This document shows positions 35,005-56,366 of a stretch of DNA of 64,000 nt, piece by piece. Under the pieces are notes generated by a model. That model saw nothing but the letters and a program-made list of their open reading frames with translations, searched no databases and was not told the origin of the DNA. The position numbers and the translations under genes are program-made. Source of the stretch: Azospirillum baldaniorum (GTDB lineage Bacteria > Pseudomonadota > Alphaproteobacteria > Azospirillales > Azospirillaceae). Position 1 is the first letter of the stretch; each line of letters starts with the position of its first letter. The stretch spans positions 2,551,001 to 2,615,000 of the forward strand of contig NZ_CP022253.1 of assembly GCF_003119195.2 (NCBI RefSeq), in the 5' to 3' direction.

Positions 35005-36782
35005 TGACGCATCTTGTTGTAGAGCGTCTTGCGCGACAGGCCGAGGAAGCGGGCCGTCTCCCCCCGGCGGAAGCGGTGCCGCCGCAGGCCGTCGAGAATC
35101 CAGTCCCGTTCCGACTGTTTGGGCGACCGGTCTCCGGGCGCGTCGGGGCGCGGGCGGCCCGTGCGCTTGCCGTCCAGGGAAGGCAGGGACTCCGCCTCGA
35201 TGACGTCGCCGCTGCCGTCCAGCGCCTGCTCGACCAGGGCGCGCAGTTCACGGAGGTTGCCCGGCCAGTCATGGGCGATGAGCAGCCGGAACGCACGCGG
35301 CGACAGGCGCACGGGACCCGCTGACGGGCGCAGCGCCGCCGCGAAATGCTCGACCAGCAGCGGAATGTCGTCCAGCCGCTCGCTCAGCGGCGGCAGGTCG
35401 ATGTCGCGTCGGGCGAGGCGGAGGGCCAAGTTAGGCACGAGCGTCCCGGCGCCGGCCGCGGCCTCCAGGCCCGCCGTTCCGATCAGGATGATCCGCGCGT
35501 TGGAGCGCAGGCTGTCCTGGCCGCCCTGGCGGCGGAAGCTGCCGCGCTCCAGGAAGGCGGCAAGCTCGGCCTGCGTGCCGGGCGTCAGGCCCTCCGCGTT
35601 CTCGATCACCAGCGTCGTCCCGTTGGCGGCCTCGACCCAGCCGAGACGGCGGCGTCCGCCGTCCGCCGGCTCCACCCCGAACAGCCACCCGCCGTCCAGA
35701 TGGCGGGCATCGACGGTCATCGGCGGACGCTGGCGCTGCGGACCGCGTCCGTGCAGCAGATTAGCCACCAGCGACCGCCCGCTGCCATCCGGTCCGGCGA
35801 CCCACACCGGCCCGCCGTCGGGGCCGAGACGCTCCAGCCGTGCCCGCGCCTCCACCAGCGCGTCGGTGCGGCCCACCAACCCCATCCCCTGCCCGGTCTG
35901 GTCAAGGCGCCGTTCCAGCCGGTCGATGCGCCGCTGCAGGGTGGAGACCAGCTTGAAGGCGGCGGTCATATCCTCCATCGAGCTTTCCGAGGGCAGGCGG
36001 TCGATGGTGGAGCCGCCGATGTAGCCGTCGGCGCGCGCCTCGCGGCAGGCCTCGTGCATCTCCTGCGGGGTGGTGATCGGCCCGCCCTCGATCACGCACA
36101 GCGCGCCGGGGTCGGCGGTGCGGATCGCCTTGATGTGGCCGCGGGCGCGGTTGCCGACCTGAAGCACCGACTCCCCGCTGGGCACGCCCACGGCGCCGCC
36201 GGCGTTCCAGCCGATGTTGAAGCAATAGACGTCCACCCCCGCCTGGGCGAGCGCCAGCGCCTCCTCCCGGCGGCGGAAATAGCCGACGGTCGCCAGCCCG
36301 GCCGCCCGCGCCGCCTCCAGCAGGCGGACCTCCCGCGCGAAGCCCAGGCCGGTGCGCTCCAGCGCCTCGCGGAAGCGCCCGTCGACATGCGACACGGTCG
36401 GGAAATTCACCACCCCGCCGAATCCCCAGCCGCGCAGCCGCTCCATGAGGGGAGAAAACTCCTCCTCCGCGAGACCCCAGGCGCAGGCGCCGAAGAAGAC
36501 CGGAATCGGTGTCGCGTCGACGATCTCCGAGCAGGCGAAGTCGGCGACGAAGGCGTTGCTGTCGCGCAGCGCCAGCATGGTGGCGATGGACGACGCCCCC
36601 ATGGTGCGGAAGCGTCCCGCGGCCAGCGCCAGCAGGAAGTCGGCGCCGCCGCGCGCCGCCGCGCGGGCGGCAAGGCCGGTGCCGATGGCGGCGCCGACCA
36701 GCAACGTGTGCCGGCCCGCGCAGGCCCGCCTCAGATCGTCCAGCAGCTGAGTCCGGTGATGGGGCGCGCGGTCATGGGTCAT
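34986..36782 (-). CDS. TIM-barrel–AAA+–Fis transcriptional regulator
   Basis: The 598-residue protein has three parts. Residues about 10–285 are a TIM barrel of the PEP-hydrolase/Tm-1 C-terminal family ('[22 protein letters not shown]', '[15 protein letters not shown]', '[19 protein letters not shown]'). Residues 278–296 form a short coiled coil ([19 protein letters not shown]). Residues about 300–525 are a sigma-54-activator-like AAA+ domain with a Walker A variant GPDGSGRS (Lys replaced by Arg), 'LVIENAEGL' in place of LFLDEI, and no GAFTGA loop; 'WPGNLREL' is kept. Residues 560–598 are a Fis-type helix-turn-helix. The barrel is presumably the sensor. Divergent from the Tm-1-like operon, which it probably regulates. 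Confidence 0.82.
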   Translation of the reverse strand: MTHDRAPHHRTQLLDDLRRACAGRHTLLVGAAIGTGLAARAAARGGADFLLALAAGRFRTMGASSIATMLALRDSNAFVADFACSEIVDATPIPVFFGACAWGLAEEEFSPLMERLRGWGFGGVVNFPTVSHVDGRFREALERTGLGFAREVRLLEAARAAGLATVGYFRRREEALALAQAGVDVYCFNIGWNAGGAVGVPSGESVLQVGNRARGHIKAIRTADPGALCVIEGGPITTPQEMHEACREARADGYIGGSTIDRLPSESSMEDMTAAFKLVSTLQRRIDRLERRLDQTGQGMGLVGRTDALVEARARLERLGPDGGPVWVAGPDGSGRSLVANLLHGRGPQRQRPPMTVDARHLDGGWLFGVEPADGGRRRLGWVEAANGTTLVIENAEGLTPGTQAELAAFLERGSFRRQGGQDSLRSNARIILIGTAGLEAAAGAGTLVPNLALRLARRDIDLPPLSERLDDIPLLVEHFAAALRPSAGPVRLSPRAFRLLIAHDWPGNLRELRALVEQALDGSGDVIEAESLPSLDGKRTGRPRPDAPGDRSPKQSERDWILDGLRRHRFRRGETARFLGLSRKTLYNKMRHYGLLE

Positions 36783-36887
36783 GCCAACCACTATACCCAA
36801 TATTACCCGCTCCGCCGCAACGCTCCGGTTGGCACCCCCGGCGGGCGGCCTACACTTCCGGAAAAGACGATGGGAGGAGGCCCGGCC

Positions 36888-38123
36888 ATGGCGGATGCGG
36901 AGCGAGGCGCGGCGACGGTCTATGTCGTCGGCTGCTACGACACCAAGGGAATCGAGTTGGACTATGTGCGGGGGCTGATCGCGGCGGAGGGGCTGCGCAC
37001 GGTGACGGTCGATGTGGGCACCCGCCCGCCCGCCGTCCCGGCCGACGTCTCGGCGCGGGACGTCGCCTCCTGCCACCCCGATGGGGCGGAAGCGGTGCTG
37101 GGCACCGACGACCGCGGGCTGGCCGTGTCGCGCATGGCCGACGCGTTCCGGCGCTTCGTCGAGCGGCGCACCGACGTCGCCGGCATGATCGGGCTGGGCG
37201 GTTCCGGCGGCACGGCGATCATCGCGCCGGGCATGCGGACGCTTCCCGTGGGGACGCCCAAGCTGATCGTGTCCACCGTCGCTTCCGGGAACGTCGCGTC
37301 CTATGTCGGCGAGACGGACCTCTGCATGATGGCCTCGGTCACCGACGTCGCCGGGCTGAACCGGATTTCGCGCCGCGTGCTGGGCAACGCCGCCCACGCG
37401 ATGGCCGGCATGGTGGCGCGCGCGATCCCCGAGACGGACACCAAGCCGGCGCTGGGCCTCACCATGTTCGGCGTGACGACCCCCTGCGTCACGCAGGTGT
37501 CCCTGGCGCTCGACCCCGCCTACGACTGCCTGGTCTTCCACGCCACCGGCACCGGCGGGCGCGCGATGGAGAAGCTCGTCGCCTCGGGCTTGCTGGCGGG
37601 CGTGCTGGACGTGACGACCACCGAGGTCTGCGACCTGCTGATGGGCGGCGTCTTCAGCGCCGGGGAGGAGCGGCTGGACGCCATCGCGCGGGCCGGCATC
37701 CCCTATGTCGGGTCCTGCGGCGCGCTGGACATGGTGAATTTCGGCCCGCGCGAGACCGTGCCCGACCGCTACCGCGACCGGCTGTTCTATGTGCACAACC
37801 CGCAGGTCACGCTGATGCGCACCACGGCGGACGAGAACCGGGCGATGGGCGCCTGGATCGGCCGCAAGCTGAACGCTTTCACCGGGCCGGTGCGCTTCCT
37901 CATCCCCGAAGGGGGCGTGTCGGTCCTCGACGCGCCGGGCCAGCCCTTCCACGATCCCGAGGCGGACGCCGCGCTGTTCGATGCGTTGGAGCGCACCGTC
38001 GAGCAGACGGACGCGCGCCGGCTGGTCCGCCTTCCCCACAACATCAACGACCCCGCCTTCGCCGCCGCGCTCGTCCAGGCCTTCCGGGACATCGCCGCGG
38101 CCGGCCACGGCACGACGCCATAA
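36888..38123 (+). CDS. Tm-1-like ATP-binding (UPF0261) protein
   Basis: The 411-residue protein corresponds to the N-terminal half of the tomato virus-resistance protein Tm-1 and to bacterial UPF0261. Recognisable blocks are '[19 protein letters not shown]', '[19 protein letters not shown]', '[33 protein letters not shown]' and '[15 protein letters not shown]', with glycine-rich loops that bind ATP in the family. The biochemical reaction is not established. GGAGGAGG stands seven bases before the ATG. The gene is 13 bases upstream of a TIM-barrel gene that matches the C-terminal half of Tm-1. Confidence 0.9.
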   Translation: MADAERGAATVYVVGCYDTKGIELDYVRGLIAAEGLRTVTVDVGTRPPAVPADVSARDVASCHPDGAEAVLGTDDRGLAVSRMADAFRRFVERRTDVAGMIGLGGSGGTAIIAPGMRTLPVGTPKLIVSTVASGNVASYVGETDLCMMASVTDVAGLNRISRRVLGNAAHAMAGMVARAIPETDTKPALGLTMFGVTTPCVTQVSLALDPAYDCLVFHATGTGGRAMEKLVASGLLAGVLDVTTTEVCDLLMGGVFSAGEERLDAIARAGIPYVGSCGALDMVNFGPRETVPDRYRDRLFYVHNPQVTLMRTTADENRAMGAWIGRKLNAFTGPVRFLIPEGGVSVLDAPGQPFHDPEADAALFDALERTVEQTDARRLVRLPHNINDPAFAAALVQAFRDIAAAGHGTTP

Positions 38124-38136
38124 GGAGCCTTCGACG

Positions 38137-38973
38137 ATGCCCCGCATTCCCCGTCAACAAATCCTCGACCGGTTCCGCGGCATGATGGCCCGCGGCGAAC
38201 CCATCGTCGGCGGCGGCGCCGGTACCGGGCTGTCCGCCAAATGCGAGGAGGCGGGCGGGATCGACCTGATCGTCATCTACAACTCCGGCCGCTACCGCAT
38301 GGCCGGGCGGGGCTCGCTGGCCGGGCTGCTCGCCTACGGCAACGCCAACGAGATCGTCGTCGACATGGCGCGCGAGGTGCTGCCGGTGGTCCGGCACACC
38401 CCGGTGCTGGCCGGCGTCAACGGCACCGATCCCTTCATGATCCAGGACCAGTTCCTGCGGCGGCTGGCCGATCTGGGCTTCTCCGGCGTGCAGAACTTCC
38501 CGACCGTGGGGCTGATCGACGGCGTCTTCCGGGCCAACCTGGAGGAGACCGGCATGGGCTACGGGCTGGAGGTGGACATGATCCGCGCCGCCCATGGCCT
38601 GGACCTGCTGACCACGCCCTACGTCTTCTCGGAAGGGGAGGCGGTGGCGATGGCCGAAGCCGGGGCCGACGTCATCGTCTGCCACCTCGGCCTGACCACC
38701 GGCGGCAGCATCGGGGCGGAAACGGCGCTGTCGCTGAAGGATTGCGTGCCGAAGATCGACGCCTGGGCGGAAGCGGCTTTGCGGGTGCGCAAGGACGTGA
38801 TCGTTCTGTGCCACGGCGGCCCGATCGCCACGCCGGAGGACGCCTCCTTCGTCCTCGGCGCGTGCACCGTCTGCCACGGCTTCTACGGGGCGTCCAGCAT
38901 GGAACGCTTGCCGACGGAAACCGCGCTGACCGAGCAGACGCGCCGCTTCAAGGCCATCACCAAGCAACGCTGA
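38137..38973 (+). CDS. TIM-barrel protein, PEP-hydrolase / Tm-1 C-terminal family
   Basis: The 278-residue protein has the full family sequence: '[45 protein letters not shown]', '[35 protein letters not shown]', '[18 protein letters not shown]' and '[18 protein letters not shown]'. Members are annotated as phosphoenolpyruvate hydrolase-like, but the true substrate is uncertain. It is the equivalent of the second half of plant Tm-1, here split from the UPF0261 half upstream. AAGGAG lies nine bases before the ATG. Twelve bases after its stop the SRPBCC gene starts, so the three genes look like one operon. Confidence 0.9.
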   Translation: MPRIPRQQILDRFRGMMARGEPIVGGGAGTGLSAKCEEAGGIDLIVIYNSGRYRMAGRGSLAGLLAYGNANEIVVDMAREVLPVVRHTPVLAGVNGTDPFMIQDQFLRRLADLGFSGVQNFPTVGLIDGVFRANLEETGMGYGLEVDMIRAAHGLDLLTTPYVFSEGEAVAMAEAGADVIVCHLGLTTGGSIGAETALSLKDCVPKIDAWAEAALRVRKDVIVLCHGGPIATPEDASFVLGACTVCHGFYGASSMERLPTETALTEQTRRFKAITKQR

Positions 38974-38984
38974 AGGGGGAACGC

Positions 38985-39458
38985 ATGGCACGGGTCTATG
39001 TCAGCGCCGTCATCGACGCGCCCGTCGGGCAGGTCTGGGACAAGGCGCGGGATTTCAACGGCCACCACGCCTGGCATCCCATCATCGCGGACAGCCACAT
39101 CGAGGACGGGCTGCGCAGCGACACGGTCGGCTGCGTCCGCAACTTCGGGCTCACCCCCGGCGGCCGGCTGCGCGAACAGTTGGTGTCCTTCAGCGACCGT
39201 GAGCACTCCTACACCTACACGATCCTCGAATCCCCGCTGCCGCTCACCGACTACGTCGCGACCTTCCGCCTGACCGAGGTGACGGAGGGCAACCGGACCT
39301 TCGGCGAATGGTGGGCCGACTTCGACTGCCGGCCCGAGGATCTGCCCACGCTGCGCGAGCAGGTCGGCCGGAACACCTTCGCCGCCGGGTTCCGGGCGCT
39401 GGCGGACCTGTGCGGCGGCGGCGTCACAGCGCCTGCCGCAACTCCGGCCCCGCCTTGA
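38985..39458 (+). CDS. SRPBCC (START/Bet v1-like) ligand-binding protein
   Basis: The 157-residue protein begins '[42 protein letters not shown]', the standard polyketide-cyclase/SRPBCC opening. It continues with '[29 protein letters not shown]' and '[12 protein letters not shown]', forming a helix-grip fold that binds hydrophobic small molecules. AAGGGGGAA stands four bases before the ATG. It is the third gene of the Tm-1-like operon, suggesting the pathway handles an aromatic or otherwise hydrophobic ligand. The last 12 codons run over the etfA remnant on the opposite strand, so the C-terminal tail ([10 protein letters not shown]) may be acquired junction sequence. Confidence 0.85.
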   Translation: MARVYVSAVIDAPVGQVWDKARDFNGHHAWHPIIADSHIEDGLRSDTVGCVRNFGLTPGGRLREQLVSFSDREHSYTYTILESPLPLTDYVATFRLTEVTEGNRTFGEWWADFDCRPEDLPTLREQVGRNTFAAGFRALADLCGGGVTAPAATPAPP

Positions 39459-39549
39459 ACAGGTCGGCGACGAGGCCGCAGTCGGTGACCTGGAAGATCG
39501 GCGCCTCCTCGTCCTTGTTGATCGCGACGATGACCTTGCTGTCCTTCAT
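39424..39549 (-). pseudogene. etfA: C-terminal fragment of electron-transfer flavoprotein alpha subunit
   Basis: The minus strand reads '[31 protein letters not shown]' to a stop, which is the conserved FAD-binding C-terminus of EtfA (family form: [30 protein letters not shown]). Everything upstream has been replaced at about 39550 by an IS6-type fragment. About 41 of some 310 residues remain. It marks a rearrangement breakpoint. Confidence 0.8.
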
Positions 39550-39551
39550 GA

Positions 39552-39703
39552 TTGTTTCAGCTTGAGCCTGCGCGAGGTCGAGGTGATCCCCGGCCGCGCG
39601 GCGTTGAGGTCAGCTACGAGACCATCCGGGAGTGGGACCTACGCTTTGGCCGGGCGTTCGCCACCACGCTCAAACGTCCTCGACCCCGGCCGGGCGACTG
39701 GGA
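39552..39703 (+). pseudogene. IS6-family transposase remnant (N-terminal part)
   Basis: The fragment reads '[10 protein letters not shown]' in one frame and '[34 protein letters not shown]' in another. This is the helix-turn-helix N-terminus of IS6-family transposases ending just before the usual WHLDEVF motif. One frameshift and a missing catalytic core make it dead. It joins the etfA tail on the left to a MukE/JetB-like tail on the right. Confidence 0.7.
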
Positions 39704-39878
39704 TCCGGAAGCCGCCGACCGCGAAATCGAGATTCGCCCGATGCTGCATCGGCTGGTGGGCAGAAGCGCGCTCGATCTCCTCGAACGCTTTGCCGCGAAG
39801 GCGGAGAACGCGATTGCGCGGGAGCGGCGGACCAAGCCGGCGCAGGACGGCGATGAGAGGGAAGGAACGGAAGGGTGA
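39704..39878 (+). pseudogene. C-terminal fragment of MukE/JetB-like condensin subunit
   Basis: After the IS6 fragment the frame continues 'WDPEAADREIEIRPMLHRLVGRSALDLLERFAAKAE' and ends in a charged tail. Its stop (TGA) overlaps the GTG start of the next gene by four bases, a tight operon junction. The next gene opens like a JetC/MukB-type SMC ATPase, so this tail best fits the MukE/JetB-like subunit that precedes it in Wadjet operons. The sequence alone is too short to be sure. Confidence 0.4.
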
Positions 39879-40129
39879 AGCAGCTCGTCCGCATCGGCAT
39901 GATCAACTGGCACCTGCTGCCCGCTGTCGACATCGCCGTGACCGCCGACGTCGGCGTGATCGGTGAGAACCGCAGCGGCAAATCGACCCTGCTCAATCTC
40001 ACCCAACTGGTCATCACCGGCAACAATGGGCGCATCTTCGCCTCAACGCGAGCGCCACTCATGCGCGGACCGGTCATCACCGGGCCGCGGCCTCGCCGTC
40101 ATCCGAAGCTCTTGTCGAGCAGTCGATAG
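39875..40129 (+). pseudogene. N-terminal fragment of JetC/MukB-like SMC ATPase (Wadjet)
   Basis: The frame starts at a GTG: 'MKQLVRIGMINWHLLPAVDIAVTADVGVIGENRSGKSTLLNLTQLVITGNN'. That is the SMC-head start with Walker A GENRSGKS, as in JetC/MksB proteins of the Wadjet plasmid-defence system. Homology fades by about 40080 and the frame ends at 40129 inside the AraC gene's 3' end. A full JetC exceeds 1,000 residues; only about 70 remain here. The toprim nuclease JetD and the rest are absent, so the system is dead. Confidence 0.5.
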
Positions 40130-40971
40130 AACCAGAACGCCTCGTGGGTGGCCATGAGTCCATTCAACCGTCCCGGGGACAGGCCGGTGAGGCGGCGGAC
40201 CTCCCGTCCCATGTGCGACTGGTCGGCGAAACCCAGTTCACCGGCGAGCCCCGCCAGGTCGAGCTCGCCACCCTCCCGATCCTGCGCCACGCGGACGGCC
40301 ACCTCCTCGACCCGGGCGAAGAGCTGCAAATCCCGGTGGCTCAGGCCGGTCCATCCCTTGATGCGGCGTTGGGCTTGCCGCACCCCCCGGCCCGTCCTCG
40401 ACAGCGTCGCCTTCAGCGCCAGCGAGCACAGCCAGTCCCTCATCAGCGGGGTCCGTCCGGCTTTGCACGGGCGCGGGCCCGACCACAGCGGCTCGAGCCG
40501 GTCCTCCAGGCGATGGAACGCCGCCGCTCCCGCCTCCAGCGTGAGGAGGGCTTGGCAGGCGGCCAGCAGCGGGCCGGAGACCATCTCCTCCAGCGGCAGG
40601 ATCCGATCGACAAGGGAGTCGGCGCCGATTCCACTGAGCCGGCCCAAGGCTTCCGGATAGAAGGCGACCGACAGGGCGTGGACCGGTCCCGGCGACCAGC
40701 TCGCCGCGGGACGGCGCTGCGGCCCGGACAGAACCAGCCGCGGCAACGGCGGGCCGAGGACCGGGCGCCCGTCGGCCCTGCGCTCCTCCACCATGTGGAG
40801 CGCGCCGTCGAAGATCCACGAGATCATCGACATCGGGGTGGCCGGGTAATGGTTGAACCGCTGCTCGTCCGACAGCGCCACCCCGCGCGTGTCGCGCTCC
40901 ACGCCGACGAACACGCAGGCGGCAAGGGCCGGGCGCGGCGGCAGCAGGCGGGCGGAGGCGACGGACGGCAT
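40099..40971 (-). CDS. AraC-family transcriptional regulator
   Basis: The 290-residue protein has an N-terminal ligand-type domain and a C-terminal AraC double helix-turn-helix (about 190–285). The latter contains 'RRIKGWTGLSHRDLQLFARVEEVAVRV' and 'LAGLAGELGFADQSHMGREVRRLTGLSPGRLNGLM'; the second motif is the classic AraC signature. The N-terminal part ('MSMISWIFDGALHMVEE', 'PRLVLSGPQRRPAASWSPGPVHALSVAFYPEAL') fits regulators with a DUF6597-like sensor. It is divergent from the esterase gene with 75 bases between, so that gene is the likely target. Confidence 0.88.
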   Translation of the reverse strand: MPSVASARLLPPRPALAACVFVGVERDTRGVALSDEQRFNHYPATPMSMISWIFDGALHMVEERRADGRPVLGPPLPRLVLSGPQRRPAASWSPGPVHALSVAFYPEALGRLSGIGADSLVDRILPLEEMVSGPLLAACQALLTLEAGAAAFHRLEDRLEPLWSGPRPCKAGRTPLMRDWLCSLALKATLSRTGRGVRQAQRRIKGWTGLSHRDLQLFARVEEVAVRVAQDREGGELDLAGLAGELGFADQSHMGREVRRLTGLSPGRLNGLMATHEAFWFYRLLDKSFG

Positions 40972-41046
40972 CGCGGGTGTCGTTTCCGTTCTATACGGCC
41001 GGGCAGGGTCCGGGACAATCTGGCCATGTAATCATCGGAGCCGAGC

Positions 41047-42150
41047 ATGGCCAAGACCAAACTTCAGGGGCGCTTGCGTCACAAAGCCCGCAGCCTCGCC
41101 ACCATCTCCCTCATCTCCGCCCGCGTGCTGGCCCGTCGCGCCGTCGGCAGGCCGTTGGTTCCGCAGTGGGGCCCTCTGTTCGAGATCGCCAACCTGTTCT
41201 GGCGCGCTCAGTTCGACCATGCCTTCGCGCTCAGGGACATCGCCGAAGCCCGCGCCTATTTCGACAGCCTGGTTCACGTTCTGGACAGCTCCCCCGAGGT
41301 CGACATCCGGCCCTCCCTCCCCGGCGAACCGCGCGGCGATTGGTTCATCCCGCGCACCCGCAAGGGCGAGGCCACCCTGCTCTATTTCCACGGCGGCGGG
41401 TACACGTTCTACGCCGCCGTGACGCGGCAGCTCATCGCCATGCTGGCCGACACGCTGGGGTTTCCCATCTTCGCCCCCGACTACCGCCTGACGCCCGAGC
41501 ATCCCCACCCCGCGCAGATCGAGGACGCACTGACTGCCTACCGCTTTCTGCTCGCGCAAGGCGTCGACCCGTCCCGCCTCGTCGTCTGCGGGGATTCCGC
41601 GGGCGGCCATCTCATGCTGATGACGCTGATCGAACTGCGGAAGGCGGGGCTGCCGCAGCCGGCGATCGGCATCGGCCTCAGCCCGTGGACCGATGTCGGG
41701 CGGCGCGGCGCCAGCCAGTTCGGCAACGACCGCTACGACCTCGTGCAAGGCTACATGACGCTGCAATTCGCGGCCTGGCTCAAGGGCGGGGGCGGCTTCG
41801 GTGACGCGGAACTCTCCCCCATCGACCAGGACCTGCGGGGACTGGCGCCGCTCTACCTCCAGGCTGGCGGCAAGGAGATCCTGGTCGACATGATCCGCGA
41901 CTTCGCCCGGACCGCCCGGACCCAAAACGCCCCGGTGCGGCTGGACGTCTGGGAGCATATGACTCACGAGTTCCAGGCCCACGGGCAGGAACTCCCCGAA
42001 AGCCGGGAAGCGATAAAGCGTCTGGAGGAAGCGATCCGGTGGGCCGTCGCACCGGCCGGGGAAGAGACCGGATTCCCGTCCACGCCGCAAACCGAGATCG
42101 ACACCCTTCCCAAAGAGGGTAAGCGTTGCGTAACGGCACATCCGACATGA
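41047..42150 (+). CDS. hormone-sensitive-lipase-type alpha/beta hydrolase
   Basis: A 367-residue esterase of bacterial family IV. The oxyanion-hole motif is 'LLYFHGGGYTFYAA', the nucleophile 'VVCGDSAGGHLMLM', the acid lies in the 'LYLQAGGKEILVDMI' region and the base in 'WEHMTHEFQAHG'. 'FAPDYRLTPEHPHPAQIEDALTAYRFL' is also typical. About 60 residues precede the catalytic domain (no clear signal peptide) and a 30-residue Thr/Pro-rich tail follows. GGAG lies six bases before the ATG. Likely a short-chain ester hydrolase, controlled by the divergent AraC regulator. Confidence 0.92.
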   Translation: MAKTKLQGRLRHKARSLATISLISARVLARRAVGRPLVPQWGPLFEIANLFWRAQFDHAFALRDIAEARAYFDSLVHVLDSSPEVDIRPSLPGEPRGDWFIPRTRKGEATLLYFHGGGYTFYAAVTRQLIAMLADTLGFPIFAPDYRLTPEHPHPAQIEDALTAYRFLLAQGVDPSRLVVCGDSAGGHLMLMTLIELRKAGLPQPAIGIGLSPWTDVGRRGASQFGNDRYDLVQGYMTLQFAAWLKGGGGFGDAELSPIDQDLRGLAPLYLQAGGKEILVDMIRDFARTARTQNAPVRLDVWEHMTHEFQAHGQELPESREAIKRLEEAIRWAVAPAGEETGFPSTPQTEIDTLPKEGKRCVTAHPT

Positions 42151-42161
42151 TCGTTTGACAG

Positions 42162-42362
42162 GGTGACGCCGCGGCCCGCTCGGTGTTGGTCGAGGCCGCC
42201 TTGTCGGCGAAGGTGGCGCCGGGACCGCTGCGGGTCTTCTTCAACCGGGTGCAGAAGAAGGCCGGAGCCGGCGCAGCCGCGGTTAGCTACCACCCGCAGG
42301 AACGCGCCTACGAGCGGATGGTGGAAGCCTGGACGGAGCGCCCATCGGCGCCTGCCGGATGA
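42162..42362 (+). pseudogene. IS110-family transposase remnant (C-terminal)
   Basis: The frame reads 'SVLVEAALSAKVAPGPLRVFFNRVQKKAG' followed by 'ERAYERMVEAWTERPSAPAG' and a stop. The first part resembles the C-terminal domain of IS110-type recombinases (VEAAWSA…PGPLRAFF.R…G). The preceding catalytic region, including the SG motif, is missing. Only about 67 codons remain. Confidence 0.5.
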
Positions 42363-42640
42363 CGCCCCCCGCATCAAGGCGGCCGCTCCGCGGCCCCGCG
42401 CTGACGCGCGGCTGCGGCCTTGACCCGGACTTTGCCATCCGGCGTCTGGCCAGCGTGCGGTCGGTGCTTTGCACCGACCGCATCGGTCCAATGCCCAATT
42501 GGAGGTTCTCAACATCATCCGTCGCTGATGATGAGCGACCAGTTCGCAATGTCCTTGGCAAGCACCACGGTGACGGACCGCCGCGACCCATTCCTTCATG
42601 AGCGAGGAATGGATCGCAGCGGTCTCTGGCTGCCGAATGA
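42363..42640. other. gene-free region downstream of the giant RTX gene
   Basis: No gene is seen here. The main feature is the 10-bp hairpin at 42458–42480, listed separately. The rest may be transposon debris continuing the IS110-type scrap on its left. Confidence 0.35.
42458..42480 (-). terminator. hairpin, possible terminator of the giant RTX gene
   Basis: CGGTCGGTGC and GCACCGACCG form a perfect 10-bp stem around TTT, 161 bases beyond the stop of the giant gene. There is no clear U-tract on the minus strand, so termination is plausible but not certain. Confidence 0.4.
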
Positions 42641-55345
<12,705 letters not shown>

Positions 55346-55926
55346 GATACAACTGGCTCCAATGGAACTGATGTTCGCGCGGTTTCTTTTTGGATCTCAG
55401 CTTAACGGGACTGGTATCAGCCGGAATGGCTTGGCGATGCGGCGAGAGCGACCGGCCCCGGTGCGATAAGGCGAAGCCCCTTCTGGCCCGCCCAGTCCGC
55501 AGTGAACGAATCAGTGAGCGCAACTTTGAAGCAACGCATAAGCGAATCGGACATAGGAGGAGCTTCTCCGAGGCTGATGGGTGTAACCCCTTTCAGCCAA
55601 TACGCTCATAACCCAATTTAGTAAAATGCATAGGATTGAATGCCGAAATTCACTCTGTGAATTTTCCAGGCACTGCCTTGAATTTCCTTGATGTTTTGAA
55701 CGCAAGCGTGATCGGGCTGGGCCAACGGATGTTGCTGTTGGACATCGTCAGGTTTGCTGACTGGACCAACGTTTTTGGGATGCGCAACTCGCTGAGGCCT
55801 AACTGCTCTCTGGTTCGACAGACGGGACTACGATGGTCCATCACCATCGGCACGCGATGCCCCCTTCTCCACCACGATAACGTACATGTCTGGAACGTGC
55901 ATGTCTGGCGGCGAACGCGTAGACCG
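55346..55926. other. intergenic region upstream of the giant RTX gene
   Basis: No gene is recognised in these 581 bases. GC content is clearly lower than in the neighbours, especially 55540–55800. A short direct repeat ACATGTCTGGAACGTGCATGTCTGG lies near 55883–55907. The promoter of the giant gene should be here, but no -35/-10 pair could be assigned. Confidence 0.4.
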
Positions 55927-56340
55927 TCACCAAGTGTTGCGGTGACCCAGCCAACGCCAGCAGGCGTCGAATCGCGACCGCACCCAAACCGGCTTGCCCA
56001 GACCGCCCGCCAGATGGCAGACCGAGGTGTCGACCGTCACCACGAGGTCCAGTTCATCGATGAAGGCTGCGGTGTCGGCGAAGTCGCGGATGTGGCTGGT
56101 CCAGTCGATGACCTCCATCCCCAGAGGCGGCGCCTTGGCCTGGACGCCCGCCTCCCCGATCTGCAGGCTGTGGAAGGCGGCGCCCGGAATGGCGGCCAGG
56201 CGCGCGAAGACGCCCAGCGTCAGGCTGCGCCGACGGTCGACGGAATTGGCCTTGAAGTCCTCCTTGCGCGGCTCCCCCGCCCACACCAGACCGACCTTCA
56301 ACCGTCGCTCCCCGGCCAGCCTGAGCCTCCTCCAAATCAG
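55927..56340 (-). pseudogene. glycosyltransferase-9/TPR-type protein fragment
   Basis: The frame reads 'LKVGLVWAGEPRKEDFKANSVDRRRSL', then 'GAAFHSLQIGEAG', 'WTSHIRDFADTAAFIDELDLVVTVDTSVCHLAGGLGKPVWV' and 'RWLGHR'. This is the heptosyltransferase-like C-terminal domain attached to TPR repeats in many alphaproteobacteria. The N-terminal TPR part is missing, and the end breaks off before the usual WYP…LFRQ motif. It is a relic trapped between the RTX gene and the transport operon. Confidence 0.7.
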
Positions 56341-56366
56341 CTGATACCATTGTCCTGTGGAGTGCT

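Noticed and set aside
34986..38147. Reading the regulator as a 1,053-residue protein extending across the Tm-1-like gene
   Set aside because: The part above 36782 is antisense to the conserved UPF0261 gene and has no family. TIM-barrel homology starts at the MTHDRAPHH start at 36782.
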